The notes below the pieces were generated by a model. The model did no database searches, had not been told where the DNA came from, and saw only the letters and a program-made list of their open reading frames with translations. This document shows, piece by piece, positions 43,036 to 51,157 of a stretch of DNA of 64,000 bases (position 1 is the stretch's first letter; each line of letters starts with the position of its first letter). A program made the position numbers and the translations under genes. Where the stretch lies: positions 186,001-250,000 of the forward strand of contig NZ_JACSCX010000006.1 of NCBI RefSeq assembly GCF_014333525.1, written 5' to 3'. This DNA comes from Hymenobacter puniceus. GTDB lineage: Bacteria; Bacteroidota; Bacteroidia; Cytophagales; Hymenobacteraceae.

Positions 43036-44484
43036 TTACACCACCTTCACCTTCTCCTCAAACGCCTTATCCGTCACCTCATAGAACAGCTCCAGCAGCT
43101 TGCGGAAGTTGTCGGGTTCCTGGATGGACTTCTCGGTTTTGTTAAGGTTGTCGAGCAGGTAGTTGTGGCTGAGGCCCTTGTTGAAGAAGTCGTTCCACTT
43201 CTTTTCCACCGGCTTGCCCAGAATCATGGCGTTGAAATCGTCAGTCTGTAGGTCGAAGGGGCGGAAGGCGCGGCGGTTCTGGGCCAGCTCCTGCAGCCAC
43301 TGGTCGGCACCCAAGTCCTGGCCATGCAGGAAGGTATTCAGCTCCCGGAAGATGGGCTCGTTGCGCATGGCGTAGTCGAGCTTCAGGTTGTCGGCGTAGG
43401 GCGCTTTGTCGGTGGGCAGGTGCTGCTTGTGGTAGCGCGTGAAGTACAGGAACTGCGTGAGCTGCTTGGCTATGATTTCGCGCGACTCATCGGGCAGGTG
43501 GCTGAACTGGATTTCCGGCGCGTCGGTGCCCAGACCGTACTCGTGGAAGTGCGGACCGCCGGTGCGCAGCTCGGCGGGCGAGTAGCGCATGAAATCCACG
43601 ATGCTCAGGGCCGCCAGCAGCTCAATTACGTGGGCCTTGTTCTTCTGCTGGGTGCCACCAGGCTGGTTTTCGTAGGGCGTATCGGGCGTGTCAGCGAGGT
43701 AGTACAGCGCGTCGAGGCCCTGCAGGTTGTGCTCGTAGTAGCTGAGCGCCGCCTTGGTTTTCGTGAGGAAGTTATTGGAGTCGATGACAGCATTATCCTC
43801 GCTCTGGAGGGCGAAGTAGGGCATCACGGTCACGGCGCCGGTGGGCGCGTCGCGGAGGTAGCGGGCATTGCTTAGGCGGGTGTTCGAGTCCTTGAGGTTC
43901 TTGAGCATCAGCGGGAAGCCCGCCGCGCCCGTACCGCCGAAGATGCTCGACACAAAGAATACCCGGTCGCCATCCTGGAAGTTATCGGCGAAAAACCGCA
44001 TTTCCGGGCTTTCCACCAGCTTGTTCAGCACGATACTGCCCACGTTGGGCGAGCCGCGGAAGCCAATGGTGAGCGGGCTTTCCAGGTTGTCCTGGGTGAA
44101 CAGCAAGTCCACCAGTCCTTTCGAGTCCACGCTCAGACCGTCGTAGCTCAGGTACTGCCGGAAGCTCTGGTTGATGCCGCCGAAATCGAAGATGAAAGTG
44201 TCCTTCACCGAACCGTTCACGTCCTGCGAAATACCGCTCAGCGTGCTGATATCAGTCTTGAAGAAGCCTTCTTCGCGGGGACCGAGGCGCTTGTAGATCT
44301 GCTGGTAGCTCTGTAGCAGCTGCACCGTGCGGTTCATGTCGCCGTTGTGCGCGTCGGGGTCGATGATGATGGGCACCACCCGGTCGCAGTTGGGCAGGTC
44401 CACGCCCGCGGCCAGCAGCATCGTGAGCGAGCGAATCACGCGGGAACCCGTGCCGCCAATGCCGAATAAAAAGAGTTTAGCCAT
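43036..44484 (-). CDS. Tubulin-superfamily (Tubulin_2/FtsZl-like) GTPase-like protein
   Basis: A 482-residue cytosolic protein. The N-terminus has a glycine-rich nucleotide-binding start (MAKLFLFGIGGTGSRVIRSL). The central VFFVSSIFGGTGAAGFPLML (183-189 GGTGAAG) is the tubulin/FtsZ GTP-phosphate signature in variant form. Spacing and order fit the tubulin-like family described in comparative genomics as FtsZl-1 (Pfam Tubulin_2), which is reported with vWA and OmpA-family neighbours, as here. GTP binding and polymerisation are predicted, not shown. The classical cell-division FtsZ is a different protein. Confidence 0.85.
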   Translation of the reverse strand: MAKLFLFGIGGTGSRVIRSLTMLLAAGVDLPNCDRVVPIIIDPDAHNGDMNRTVQLLQSYQQIYKRLGPREEGFFKTDISTLSGISQDVNGSVKDTFIFDFGGINQSFRQYLSYDGLSVDSKGLVDLLFTQDNLESPLTIGFRGSPNVGSIVLNKLVESPEMRFFADNFQDGDRVFFVSSIFGGTGAAGFPLMLKNLKDSNTRLSNARYLRDAPTGAVTVMPYFALQSEDNAVIDSNNFLTKTKAALSYYEHNLQGLDALYYLADTPDTPYENQPGGTQQKNKAHVIELLAALSIVDFMRYSPAELRTGGPHFHEYGLGTDAPEIQFSHLPDESREIIAKQLTQFLYFTRYHKQHLPTDKAPYADNLKLDYAMRNEPIFRELNTFLHGQDLGADQWLQELAQNRRAFRPFDLQTDDFNAMILGKPVEKKWNDFFNKGLSHNYLLDNLNKTEKSIQEPDNFRKLLELFYEVTDKAFEEKVKVV

Positions 44485-44513
44485 GTATGTTCGTTTTTAA
44501 AGTCTGCAGTGCA

Positions 44514-44969
44514 TTAACCTTCTATTGATTCGTCATCCTCGAAGTTGTAAATAGCTCCGTTTAGAACCATGTATAGGTCTCCAAAATGACGCGCCTGGTG
44601 CACAAGTAAGGTCAGATGTTCAGGCTCAATAAATTGGGTCATCACATCGTCATCTGCTTTAATACAGCGCTTAACCTGGTCTTTCAACTCTTCGAAGCAA
44701 TAGTTCCCGATTAGATACCACTCGTTTTCTACAGGAATCCTACCCCAATAGAAGTAGGAAAGCAACTTTTGCCATCTACTGAAACTTCTCTTCAGCTTCA
44801 GCCTGGTTCTGTATTTTCTCCCGGAGGCATCAAAGTATAGTTCCGGTTTTTGTTGAGAGTCATAGTAGCCTGTTAAGCTGCAGTAACCCAAATCCTGCGG
44901 TTCCTCTACCAGATAGCAATAGGGTTTAGCTTCCTGCTGCAGACATAGTAGAGGAAAGGCTGGAGGCAT
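44514..44969 (-). CDS. Hypothetical protein inserted in the cytoskeletal cluster
   Basis: A 151-residue soluble protein rich in aromatic residues and Cys (YCYLVEEPQDLGYCSLTGYYD, FSRWQKLLSYFYWGRIPVENEWYLIGNYCF). Its acidic end reads LYMVLNGAIYNFEDDESIEG. No family recognised. It is visibly AT-richer than its neighbours and separates the tubulin-like gene from the small membrane protein gene, so it is probably an inserted single gene like the DUF2695- and DUF6678-like ones. An immunity-type role is a guess only. Confidence 0.65.
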   Translation of the reverse strand: MPPAFPLLCLQQEAKPYCYLVEEPQDLGYCSLTGYYDSQQKPELYFDASGRKYRTRLKLKRSFSRWQKLLSYFYWGRIPVENEWYLIGNYCFEELKDQVKRCIKADDDVMTQFIEPEHLTLLVHQARHFGDLYMVLNGAIYNFEDDESIEG

Positions 44970-44976
44970 ACTCGTT

Positions 44977-45369
44977 CTAGAAAGGCGTGGTGCTGGCGTT
45001 GGTGGAGCCTTTGCGCAGAATCACAGAGAACAGGAAAAACCAGAACATGCTCAGAATGGCGTTCCAGGTGGCCAGCCAGTAGATGTAGCTGTGGTCGGTG
45101 ACCTGCTGAGCGTTGGTCTGCCAGATGGTCACGAGGAAGGCAATCAGCGCATTCAAACCCAGGAAAATAGCCCAATGGCGGCCTTTGTTGAAGGTGGCCA
45201 CGCCCAGGGCGCGGTTGATGACGTAGTAGAACAGCACCACCAGCCCCAGCGAAATGCCCAGGTTGAGCAGACCAATGTTGGGGAAAATGACGTCGCGGTA
45301 AACGGGGGTGTCGGCGGGTGGTTGCGGGGCGCCGATGAGTTCGTAGATGGAGCGGAAGAGTGCTTTCAT
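44977..45369 (-). CDS. Small multi-pass membrane protein of the cytoskeletal cluster
   Basis: From ATG 45369 the product is 130 residues with three membrane helices: about 30-52 (NIGLLNLGISLGLVVLFYYVI), 66-83 (AIFLGLNALIAFLVTIW) and 97-118 (WLATWNAILSMFWFFLFSVIL). A short N-terminal cytoplasmic or periplasmic lead precedes them. A longer frame from 45441 runs back into hairpin repeats and is not used. No named family. It is located between the vWA lipoprotein and tubulin-like genes and may anchor the tubulin-like protein to the membrane. Confidence 0.75.
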   Translation of the reverse strand: MKALFRSIYELIGAPQPPADTPVYRDVIFPNIGLLNLGISLGLVVLFYYVINRALGVATFNKGRHWAIFLGLNALIAFLVTIWQTNAQQVTDHSYIYWLATWNAILSMFWFFLFSVILRKGSTNASTTPF

Positions 45370-45377
45370 GGAAAGGA

Positions 45378-45539
45378 GTAGCGCGAAGTCCTGCTTCGCG
45401 AGTGGTGAAACGATTATTCGGAAGCGAAATTGTAGCACCAAGCTTCTGCTTGGTGAATCGTTGTGGCCGTTGAACGACTATCGTGCCAAAGCAGGCCACG
45501 CGCGGGTCGTTTAACGGGTCACCAAGCTGGAGCTTGGTG
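45378..45539. repeat. Hairpin repeat cluster (GTAGCGCGAAG and CACCAAGCT families)
   Basis: Three hairpins in the gap before the vWA lipoprotein stop: GTAGCGCGAAG-TCCTG-CTTCGCGAG near 45378; CACCAAGC-TTCT-GCTTGGTG near 45437; and CACCAAGCT-GG-AGCTTGGTG at 45520-45539. The first resembles the double hairpin at 23201. Confidence 0.8.
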
Positions 45540-46922
45540 TTACTCGCCGGGCTGCACGGTCAGGGGCAGTTCGAACACCGGGCGCTTCTCCCCTGCCGTT
45601 TGCGGCTCCAGGCCATCGAGCAGACTACTGAGGGCGAAGGTTTTGGGCGCGGGTGTGGCGTCGTTGCGGGTGGTCCACTGGGCTACCCAGGCGGGGCGCT
45701 GGTCCTGCAGACGCAGCACCAGCGGGCGGGCCGCTTTGGGCGCTTTGGTGAGGCGGATTTTGGCGAAGTGCGTGAATTTATTTTCCAGACCGCTGCTGGC
45801 ACGGGTCTGCTCGGAAGCAGCCTGCACGTCGAGCAGCCTAGCGTCGGTGTCCACGCCTTTCAGGCTCAGGTTCTGCTTCAGATACGCCACGTCGCGGTAC
45901 TGGCCGGGCAAACCTTTCAAATCCAGACCTACCACAAATTCCACCGGCTGCTGAGCCGATGCTTCCGATACGGCCACTACGCGGTAGGCGTCGGCAGTGC
46001 GCTTGCTGGCGCCGGCGTCGCCGTAGTACCAGCTGCCCTTGTTTTGAAACTTGCTCAGCAGCGAGTATGCCGGCCGCGGATACGTGACGCCGAAGTGCGC
46101 CTGCTTAGCAGGCTGCTGTTCCAGCAGCGTGGCATCGAAGCGGCGCACGGCATCGGCGGGGCCCAGCACCCAGATGTAGTACGGAATTTCAGTATCGCAG
46201 CAGTTGGTTTTCTTGCCGGCCGCCTTCAGGGCCGGATAGTAAGTACCGCGGAAGTCCGACGTGTAGCCATACACCGACACGGCCAGATCCTGCTGCGCGC
46301 CGTTGCGCTGCAAGGCGTCGGTGATGTCGGTTTTGATGTAGGGAATGGCTCCGGCGTTTTTCGGCGAGTAGATGAAGTCGGAAATCAGCACGCTCACGGT
46401 GCCAGGCTGGTAGTAGCGCGTCATCAGCGTATCGAGCACGGCGGGCAGCTCGGTGCTTTTGGCCGGCTGCTGAATACCGCTGCGCACTGTCCCCGAAATG
46501 CCCTGGTACGTATCGGCGTAGGGCTTCTCCTTGATGCGGAAAAACGCCTTTTTCCGGGCGGCCGACGTCCGGTTGATTTCGGACAGCAGCTGCGCCACGT
46601 GCTGTTGAAACTTGGTATTCTCACCACTGGCGCCGGCGCGGGGCATAAAGCCCTCCATCGAGCCCGATACCTCCAGAAACACGTTCACGGCCTGCAGCGG
46701 CTGGGTAACGGCATCACTCACCACGTCTGACGCTTCCTCTGGAGCCTCAACTCCAGGCATTTCCGTCGGCCGCACGGCGTCGGGCATTTCGACCTTGGGT
46801 TTTTCGGTGGTGGCAGCCGTTTCCTCTCCCTTCATATCGGAGCGGGAGTAGCAGCCGGGCAGCAGCAGAAGTGTCAGGCCCAAGGCGGGCAGCAGGCGGG
46901 AAAGATAGGTCGGGTGTGGCAT
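45540..46922 (-). CDS. Von Willebrand A-like lipoprotein of the cytoskeletal cluster
   Basis: From ATG 46922 the product is 460 residues with a lipoprotein signal (MPHPTYLSRLLPALGLTLLLLPGC; Cys24). After an acidic Pro/Glu linker, a vWA-type domain starts near 79: VNVFLEVSGSMEGF has E84-x-S-x-S in place of the usual D-x-S-x-S metal-ion site. SVLISDFIYSP is in the middle and LAVSVYGYTSDFRGTYY later. The C-terminal part (about 300-460) is beta-rich. It is the promoter-proximal gene of the minus-strand cluster. Its predicted location is the outer or inner membrane facing the periplasm, where it could sense or clamp envelope partners. Confidence 0.8.
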   Translation of the reverse strand: MPHPTYLSRLLPALGLTLLLLPGCYSRSDMKGEETAATTEKPKVEMPDAVRPTEMPGVEAPEEASDVVSDAVTQPLQAVNVFLEVSGSMEGFMPRAGASGENTKFQQHVAQLLSEINRTSAARKKAFFRIKEKPYADTYQGISGTVRSGIQQPAKSTELPAVLDTLMTRYYQPGTVSVLISDFIYSPKNAGAIPYIKTDITDALQRNGAQQDLAVSVYGYTSDFRGTYYPALKAAGKKTNCCDTEIPYYIWVLGPADAVRRFDATLLEQQPAKQAHFGVTYPRPAYSLLSKFQNKGSWYYGDAGASKRTADAYRVVAVSEASAQQPVEFVVGLDLKGLPGQYRDVAYLKQNLSLKGVDTDARLLDVQAASEQTRASSGLENKFTHFAKIRLTKAPKAARPLVLRLQDQRPAWVAQWTTRNDATPAPKTFALSSLLDGLEPQTAGEKRPVFELPLTVQPGE

Positions 46923-46962
46923 CGGGCTAAAGTAACGACAATCTGCCCTCGGCGGATACATT

Positions 46963-47068
46963 CGTCTGTCATCCTGAGCAGAGTGAAGGATCCTGTCACG
47001 CCAGAACAAACCGTTCAACGATAATTCAAACATGACAGGATCCTTCGCTCCGCTCAGGATGACAGACG
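46963..47068. repeat. Palindromic element, CTGTCATCCTGAGC family
   Basis: Long inverted arms with ends CGTCTGTCATCCTGAGC (46963) and GCTCAGGATGACAGACG (47068), GAAGGATCCTGTCA inside, and a loop of about 34 bases. A few mismatches sit next to the CTGAGC block. It ends one base before the nucleotidyltransferase stop codon and may separate that gene from the vWA lipoprotein gene. Confidence 0.9.
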
Positions 47069-47069
47069 T

Positions 47070-48071
47070 TTAACTATAGTCTATTTCCGTGTTGTCGCCG
47101 ATGTTGAGGCTGTGGCGGGTGCCTTTGAACAGGGCATCGGAGCCCACGATACAGTCGTGCATCACGGCCGAGCGCAGCTCTGAATAAGAGCCGATGATGG
47201 ACTCGCTCAGGATGGTGTTCTTCACGATGGTCCGGTCGCCGATGGCCACGTTGGGGCCGATGATGGAGCCGGAAATCTGGCAGTCCTTGCCGATGCTGAC
47301 GGGCGGAATGATGATGGTATCAGGAAACTCCGGAAACTCCCGGCGCTTGAGAAACTCGGGGCGGTTGAGCAGGCGAGCGTTGGCTTCGAGCAGGCTTTCT
47401 TTACGGCCGCAGTCAAACCAGTTGTCCACGGGCACAGTGGTCATGGCCGCGCCATCCTGGATCATAAGCATGAGCGCATCGGTTAGCTGAAACTCGCCGT
47501 GGGTACGCTGATCTTGGTCGATGATGCGCTCTAAGGCCGAGGCCAGCCAATCGGGGTTGGCAATCTTGTAGAGCCCCACCAGCGCATAGTTCGACTTCGG
47601 AATGCGCGGCTTCTCCACCACTTTCGTCACGCGGCCACCGGCCCCGGTTTCCACCAGCCCAAACAACGAAGGCGTCTTTACTTCTTTCACGGCCAGCACA
47701 TTGCCATCCATCTGCATCATGGCTGGCAGGTCGATATCCACGATGGTGTCGCCGAGCAGAATCAGAATGCCATCCTGCTCGTAGCGGAACTGCTCACGGG
47801 CCAGCCACAGCGCATGGGCAATGCCTTCGCGCGGCTCCTGCACCACAAACGAAGCCCGCAGCTGCGGATACTGCCGTCGCACATAGCTTTCAATCTTTTC
47901 GCCGAGGTAGCCGATAATGAAGACAAATTCCTCGATACCAGCCACGCTTAGCCGGTCGATGATGTGACCCAGAATGGTGTTGCCGGCAACCGGAACCAGG
48001 GATTTGGGCTGCGTATGCGTGTGCGGGCGCAGGCGCGACCCAATGCCCGCGACGGGAATAATGGCTTTCAT
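47070..48071 (-). CDS. Sugar nucleotidyltransferase (glucose-1-phosphate thymidylyltransferase type)
   Basis: A 333-residue enzyme that activates a sugar-1-phosphate to an NDP-sugar. It opens with MKAIIPVAGIGSRLRPHTHTQPKSLVPVAG, the G-x-G-x-R-x(n)-PK nucleotidyltransferase signature. ILILLGDTIVDIDL supplies the metal-binding Asp, and there are VEKPRIPKSNYALVGLY and a C-terminal left-handed beta-helix of hexapeptide repeats (PVSIGKDCQISGSIIGPNVAIGDRTIVKNTIL). This layout fits GlmU/RmlA-like long forms. Product specificity (UDP- or dTDP-) is unknown. A palindromic repeat overlaps its end. Confidence 0.9.
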   Translation of the reverse strand: MKAIIPVAGIGSRLRPHTHTQPKSLVPVAGNTILGHIIDRLSVAGIEEFVFIIGYLGEKIESYVRRQYPQLRASFVVQEPREGIAHALWLAREQFRYEQDGILILLGDTIVDIDLPAMMQMDGNVLAVKEVKTPSLFGLVETGAGGRVTKVVEKPRIPKSNYALVGLYKIANPDWLASALERIIDQDQRTHGEFQLTDALMLMIQDGAAMTTVPVDNWFDCGRKESLLEANARLLNRPEFLKRREFPEFPDTIIIPPVSIGKDCQISGSIIGPNVAIGDRTIVKNTILSESIIGSYSELRSAVMHDCIVGSDALFKGTRHSLNIGDNTEIDYS

Positions 48072-48277
48072 GAATTACTGGCGTGGCGTAAGTCCGCAAA
48101 ATAGCGAATCGATGCGGGAGCAGCGCGCAACACAACCGCTGTGGCGCGAATTCGTACTTTGCCGGCAGAAGGCGCGTTGCTTTCGCCGGCCCGGCAGGGT
48201 TGCTGGAACCCGCTACCTACAGGACATCAGGTTCCTTTCGTTTGTTTTCTCTCCCTTCCATTTCTTACCAACTTCCA

Positions 48278-48856
48278 ATGAAACGCTTTCTTCTCTATTT
48301 TGCTGGTATCATCCTGCTGCTGTCCCAATCATCGTGCGGCTACAATGGCATGGTGGAGCGCGACCAGGCCGTGAAGGCCCAGATTGGTAACGTGCAAAGC
48401 GCCTACCAGCGCCGCTCCGACCTGATTCCGAACCTGGTAAACACCGTGAAGGGTGCCGCCAACTTCGAGAAAACCACCCTCACCGACGTAATTGAAGCCC
48501 GCGCCAAAGCAACCAGCGTGCAACTCAACGCCGACAACCTCACGCCCGAAAACCTGAAGCAGTTTCAGGAGGCGCAGTCACAGGTTAGCGCCGGTTTGGG
48601 CCGTTTGCTGGCCGTGTCGGAAAACTATCCGGAGCTGAAAGCCAACGCCAACTTCCAGGAGCTGCAGGCCCAGATCGAGGGCACGGAAAACCGTATTAAC
48701 GTGGAGCGCAACAAGCTTAATACGCTGACCAACGACTACAACGGGTTCATTAAAAGCTTCCCCAACAACATTTTTGCCGGTATGTTCAAATTCTCGGAGA
48801 AGCCCTATTTCGAAGCTGACGCCGCTTCGCAGAAGGCACCGACCGTTCAGTTCTAA
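48278..48856 (+). CDS. LemA family lipoprotein
   Basis: A 192-residue protein starting at ATG 48278. An N-terminal lipoprotein signal (MKRFLLYFAGIILLLSQSSC) is followed by the LemA core: RDQAVKAQIGNVQSAYQRRSDLIPNLVNTVKG, then FQELQAQIEGTENRINVERN and DYNGFIKSFPNNIFAGMF. LemA proteins are coiled-coil membrane-anchored proteins of unclear function. Here it heads a LemA-TPM-TPM unit, a combination that recurs in many bacteria. Confidence 0.95.
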   Translation: MKRFLLYFAGIILLLSQSSCGYNGMVERDQAVKAQIGNVQSAYQRRSDLIPNLVNTVKGAANFEKTTLTDVIEARAKATSVQLNADNLTPENLKQFQEAQSQVSAGLGRLLAVSENYPELKANANFQELQAQIEGTENRINVERNKLNTLTNDYNGFIKSFPNNIFAGMFKFSEKPYFEADAASQKAPTVQF

Positions 48857-48948
48857 TTCACTGGTTTTCAGTTGTCGGTTGTTGGTTGTCGGGCCTGCCT
48901 GCAGGTTCTTCTGGCTGACAACCGACAACTGCTTACTGCCAACTACCC

Positions 48949-49410
48949 ATGAACAACCCTCTCACCGCAGAGCAGGAAAAGGCCTTGGTAGAGGCTATCC
49001 GGCAGGCTGAAATCCTGACCTCAGGCGAAATCCGGGTGCACCTGGAAGACCACTGCCCTACGCCCGATCCGCTGGACCGGGCGGCGCAGGTATTTGCCGA
49101 CCTGAACATGCACAAAACGGCCCAGCGCAACGGTGTACTGTTTTATCTGGCCTGGCAGAGCCGGCAGTTTGCTGTCATCGGCGACGCCGGCATCAACGCA
49201 GCCGTGCCCGACGACTTCTGGGAAACTACCAAGGAAAACGTGCTGCAGCTGTTCCGGCAGGAAAAGTATGCTGGCGGCCTCGAAAACGGCATCCGCATGG
49301 TTGGCGAGCAGCTGCAGCGCTATTTCCCTTATAACGCCGCTACCGACCAAAACGAACTCGACGATTCCATTTCCTTTGGTGGTGGCACGCCCCAGCCTCC
49401 CCGCAAATGA
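48949..49410 (+). CDS. TPM domain protein
   Basis: A 153-residue protein with the TPM (TLP18.3/Psb32/MOLO-1) fold: LTAEQEKALVEAIRQAEILTSGEIRVHLED, VLFYLAWQSRQFAVIGDAGINAAVP, then LENGIRMVGEQLQRYFPY. No signal peptide is present, so it is probably cytosolic or membrane-associated. Its stop overlaps the next TPM gene by four bases (ATGA), so translation is coupled. The exact role of TPM proteins in bacteria is unknown; an envelope link is suggested by LemA. Confidence 0.9.
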   Translation: MNNPLTAEQEKALVEAIRQAEILTSGEIRVHLEDHCPTPDPLDRAAQVFADLNMHKTAQRNGVLFYLAWQSRQFAVIGDAGINAAVPDDFWETTKENVLQLFRQEKYAGGLENGIRMVGEQLQRYFPYNAATDQNELDDSISFGGGTPQPPRK

Positions 49411-50219
49411 CATACCCTGCTCTATTACGGTCGCCGCTCTGGCTGCGGCCGCTTCTGGTAGCGCTATTGCTAGCCTTCTGCTCAACTAGCTTCGCGCAGC
49501 TGCCACCGCGCCCCAACCCGCCACGCCTCGTCAATGACTTGGCGGGCATGATGCGGCCCGACGAGGTGCAGGCACTTGAGCAAAAGCTCGTTGCCTACAA
49601 TGACTCCACCTCGTCGCAGATTGCCGTCGTGACGGTGCCCACGCTAGGCGACGACGATATTGCCAACTTTGCGCAGCAGCTATATGAAAGCTGGGGCATC
49701 GGCCAAAAGAACAACAATAATGGTGTCCTGATTCTCATTGCCGAGCAGGAGCGCAAGGCCCGCATTCAGCCCGGCTATGGCTTAGAAGGTGCCATTCCGG
49801 ATGCGCTGGCCAAGCGGATTATCACCAATACCATCGTGCCGGCGTTTCGCGAAAAGCAGTATTATGCCGGTATCGACAGGGCAACTGATCAGCTGATTGC
49901 CCTAGCCAAAGGTGAATACAAAGCCGACCAAACGACTCGTACCCAGCCGCGCTCAAGAGATACCAGCGGCTCGGGCTGGATGTTCTGGCTGATTATCGGG
50001 GCCCTGGTACTGTTTATGCTGCTGCGAAACCGGGGTGGCGGCGGTGGCAGCGGCCGCAACCGGGGCTTCGGCGGCGGCATGATTCCGCCCATCATTTTCG
50101 GCGACTTTAGCGGCGGCCGCGGCACCTTCGGGGGCGGCGGTGGCTTCGGCGGGGGTGGCGGCTTCGGCGGTTTCGGTGGCGGCAGCAGCGGCGGCGGCGG
50201 CGCCTCCGGCGACTGGTAG
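49407..50219 (+). CDS. Secreted TPM domain protein with Gly-rich tail (YgcG type)
   Basis: A 270-residue protein. A signal peptide (about 1-30, ending STSFAQ) precedes a TPM domain at about 40-170: LVNDLAGMMRPDEVQALEQKLVAYND, QIAVVTVPTLGDDDIANFAQQLYESWGIGQKNNNNGVL. A membrane helix follows at about 190-208 (WMFWLIIGALVLFMLL), then a Gly-rich tail (about 209-270, GGGGGFGGGGGFGGFGGG). This is the YgcG layout. It overlaps the preceding TPM gene. Confidence 0.92.
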   Translation: MTYPALLRSPLWLRPLLVALLLAFCSTSFAQLPPRPNPPRLVNDLAGMMRPDEVQALEQKLVAYNDSTSSQIAVVTVPTLGDDDIANFAQQLYESWGIGQKNNNNGVLILIAEQERKARIQPGYGLEGAIPDALAKRIITNTIVPAFREKQYYAGIDRATDQLIALAKGEYKADQTTRTQPRSRDTSGSGWMFWLIIGALVLFMLLRNRGGGGGSGRNRGFGGGMIPPIIFGDFSGGRGTFGGGGGFGGGGGFGGFGGGSSGGGGASGDW

Positions 50220-50248
50220 CCGCACCACACAGTGTCTTGAAATTGCAA

Positions 50249-50280
50249 TAAAAAGGCCCGGATGTATTCGGGCCTTTTTT
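50249..50280. terminator. Bidirectional intrinsic terminator
   Basis: AAAAAGGCCCG pairs with CGGGCCTTTTTT around an 8-base loop, between the convergent TPM and exonuclease genes. Confidence 0.88.
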
Positions 50281-50281
50281 A

Positions 50282-50887
50282 TTACTCTGCCTCCCGTACT
50301 TGCTGGTACACAGGCAACTCATAGAACGGCCGCAGCAGCTGCACCACATCCAGCGCGTCGGCCAGAGCCTGGTGCGCCACCGTGGTATCCTCAAAACCTG
50401 CGCGGGCCTTGCAGATTTGCATGGTGGGCAGGCGGGTGTCTTTGCGCCAGTTGAGATAGAACGCGGCCGGGTCGAGCATGGCCGGCTCGGCCCGCACCAG
50501 GCGGCCGTAGCCGGGCAACTGGCGCAGAAAGCCCAGATCAAACGACGCAATGTTTTTGCCGGCCATCGTCACGGCCACGCAGTCTTTTTTATCAACTTTA
50601 AAGCCCTGGGCCAGCAGAAATTCCCGCAGTTGGGGTAGCAGCTCGTCGGGGGTGCACAGCTCGGGGTTAGGCTCTTTGCGGGCCAGTTCCTGTAGCAATC
50701 CGGCATTGAGGGCCAGTGCCCCAGCCGTACCCACCAGTTCCGGGTGCCGCACTACCCGCCGGAACGCCGGCAGCTCGTTTAGCGGCAGCAGGTGCCGGGT
50801 GTCTTCCACCACGGCGGCCAACTCCAGAATCTGGTGCCGCTCGGGGTTGCCGCCGGTGGTTTCAAGGTCGAGGGAGATGTAGCGCAT
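50282..50887 (-). CDS. DnaQ-like 3'-5' exonuclease
   Basis: A 201-residue DEDDh exonuclease domain protein. MRYISLDLETTGGNPERHQILELAAV holds the first D-x-E, MAGKNIASFDLGFLRQL the second Asp, and HQALADALDVVQLL the final His-x4-Asp. No other domain is present, so it is a stand-alone nuclease that trims DNA or RNA ends. Which nucleic acid it acts on cannot be told. Confidence 0.92.
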   Translation of the reverse strand: MRYISLDLETTGGNPERHQILELAAVVEDTRHLLPLNELPAFRRVVRHPELVGTAGALALNAGLLQELARKEPNPELCTPDELLPQLREFLLAQGFKVDKKDCVAVTMAGKNIASFDLGFLRQLPGYGRLVRAEPAMLDPAAFYLNWRKDTRLPTMQICKARAGFEDTTVAHQALADALDVVQLLRPFYELPVYQQVREAE

Positions 50888-51157
50888 AGGGGCTGCTTAC
50901 GGCATACCAGGCGGCTGGTTTGAGCCATATCGCCTGCCCCCGGAGATCTGCGCTGCCGTTGGCCAGACTGCAGCGCACGGGCCATATATAGTTAATTCAA
51001 TAAGAAGTACCCACTTACACGCTGCTCCTTTTCCTTACTTTATGCTTATCTGTCAATCTCAACTACCTATATTTACAAAGCACCACATGCCATTGCCTAC
51101 GCTATATTTCTAATAGGCACGGGTATTATATCGCAGATTATTCTTTTGCAGTTTCTT

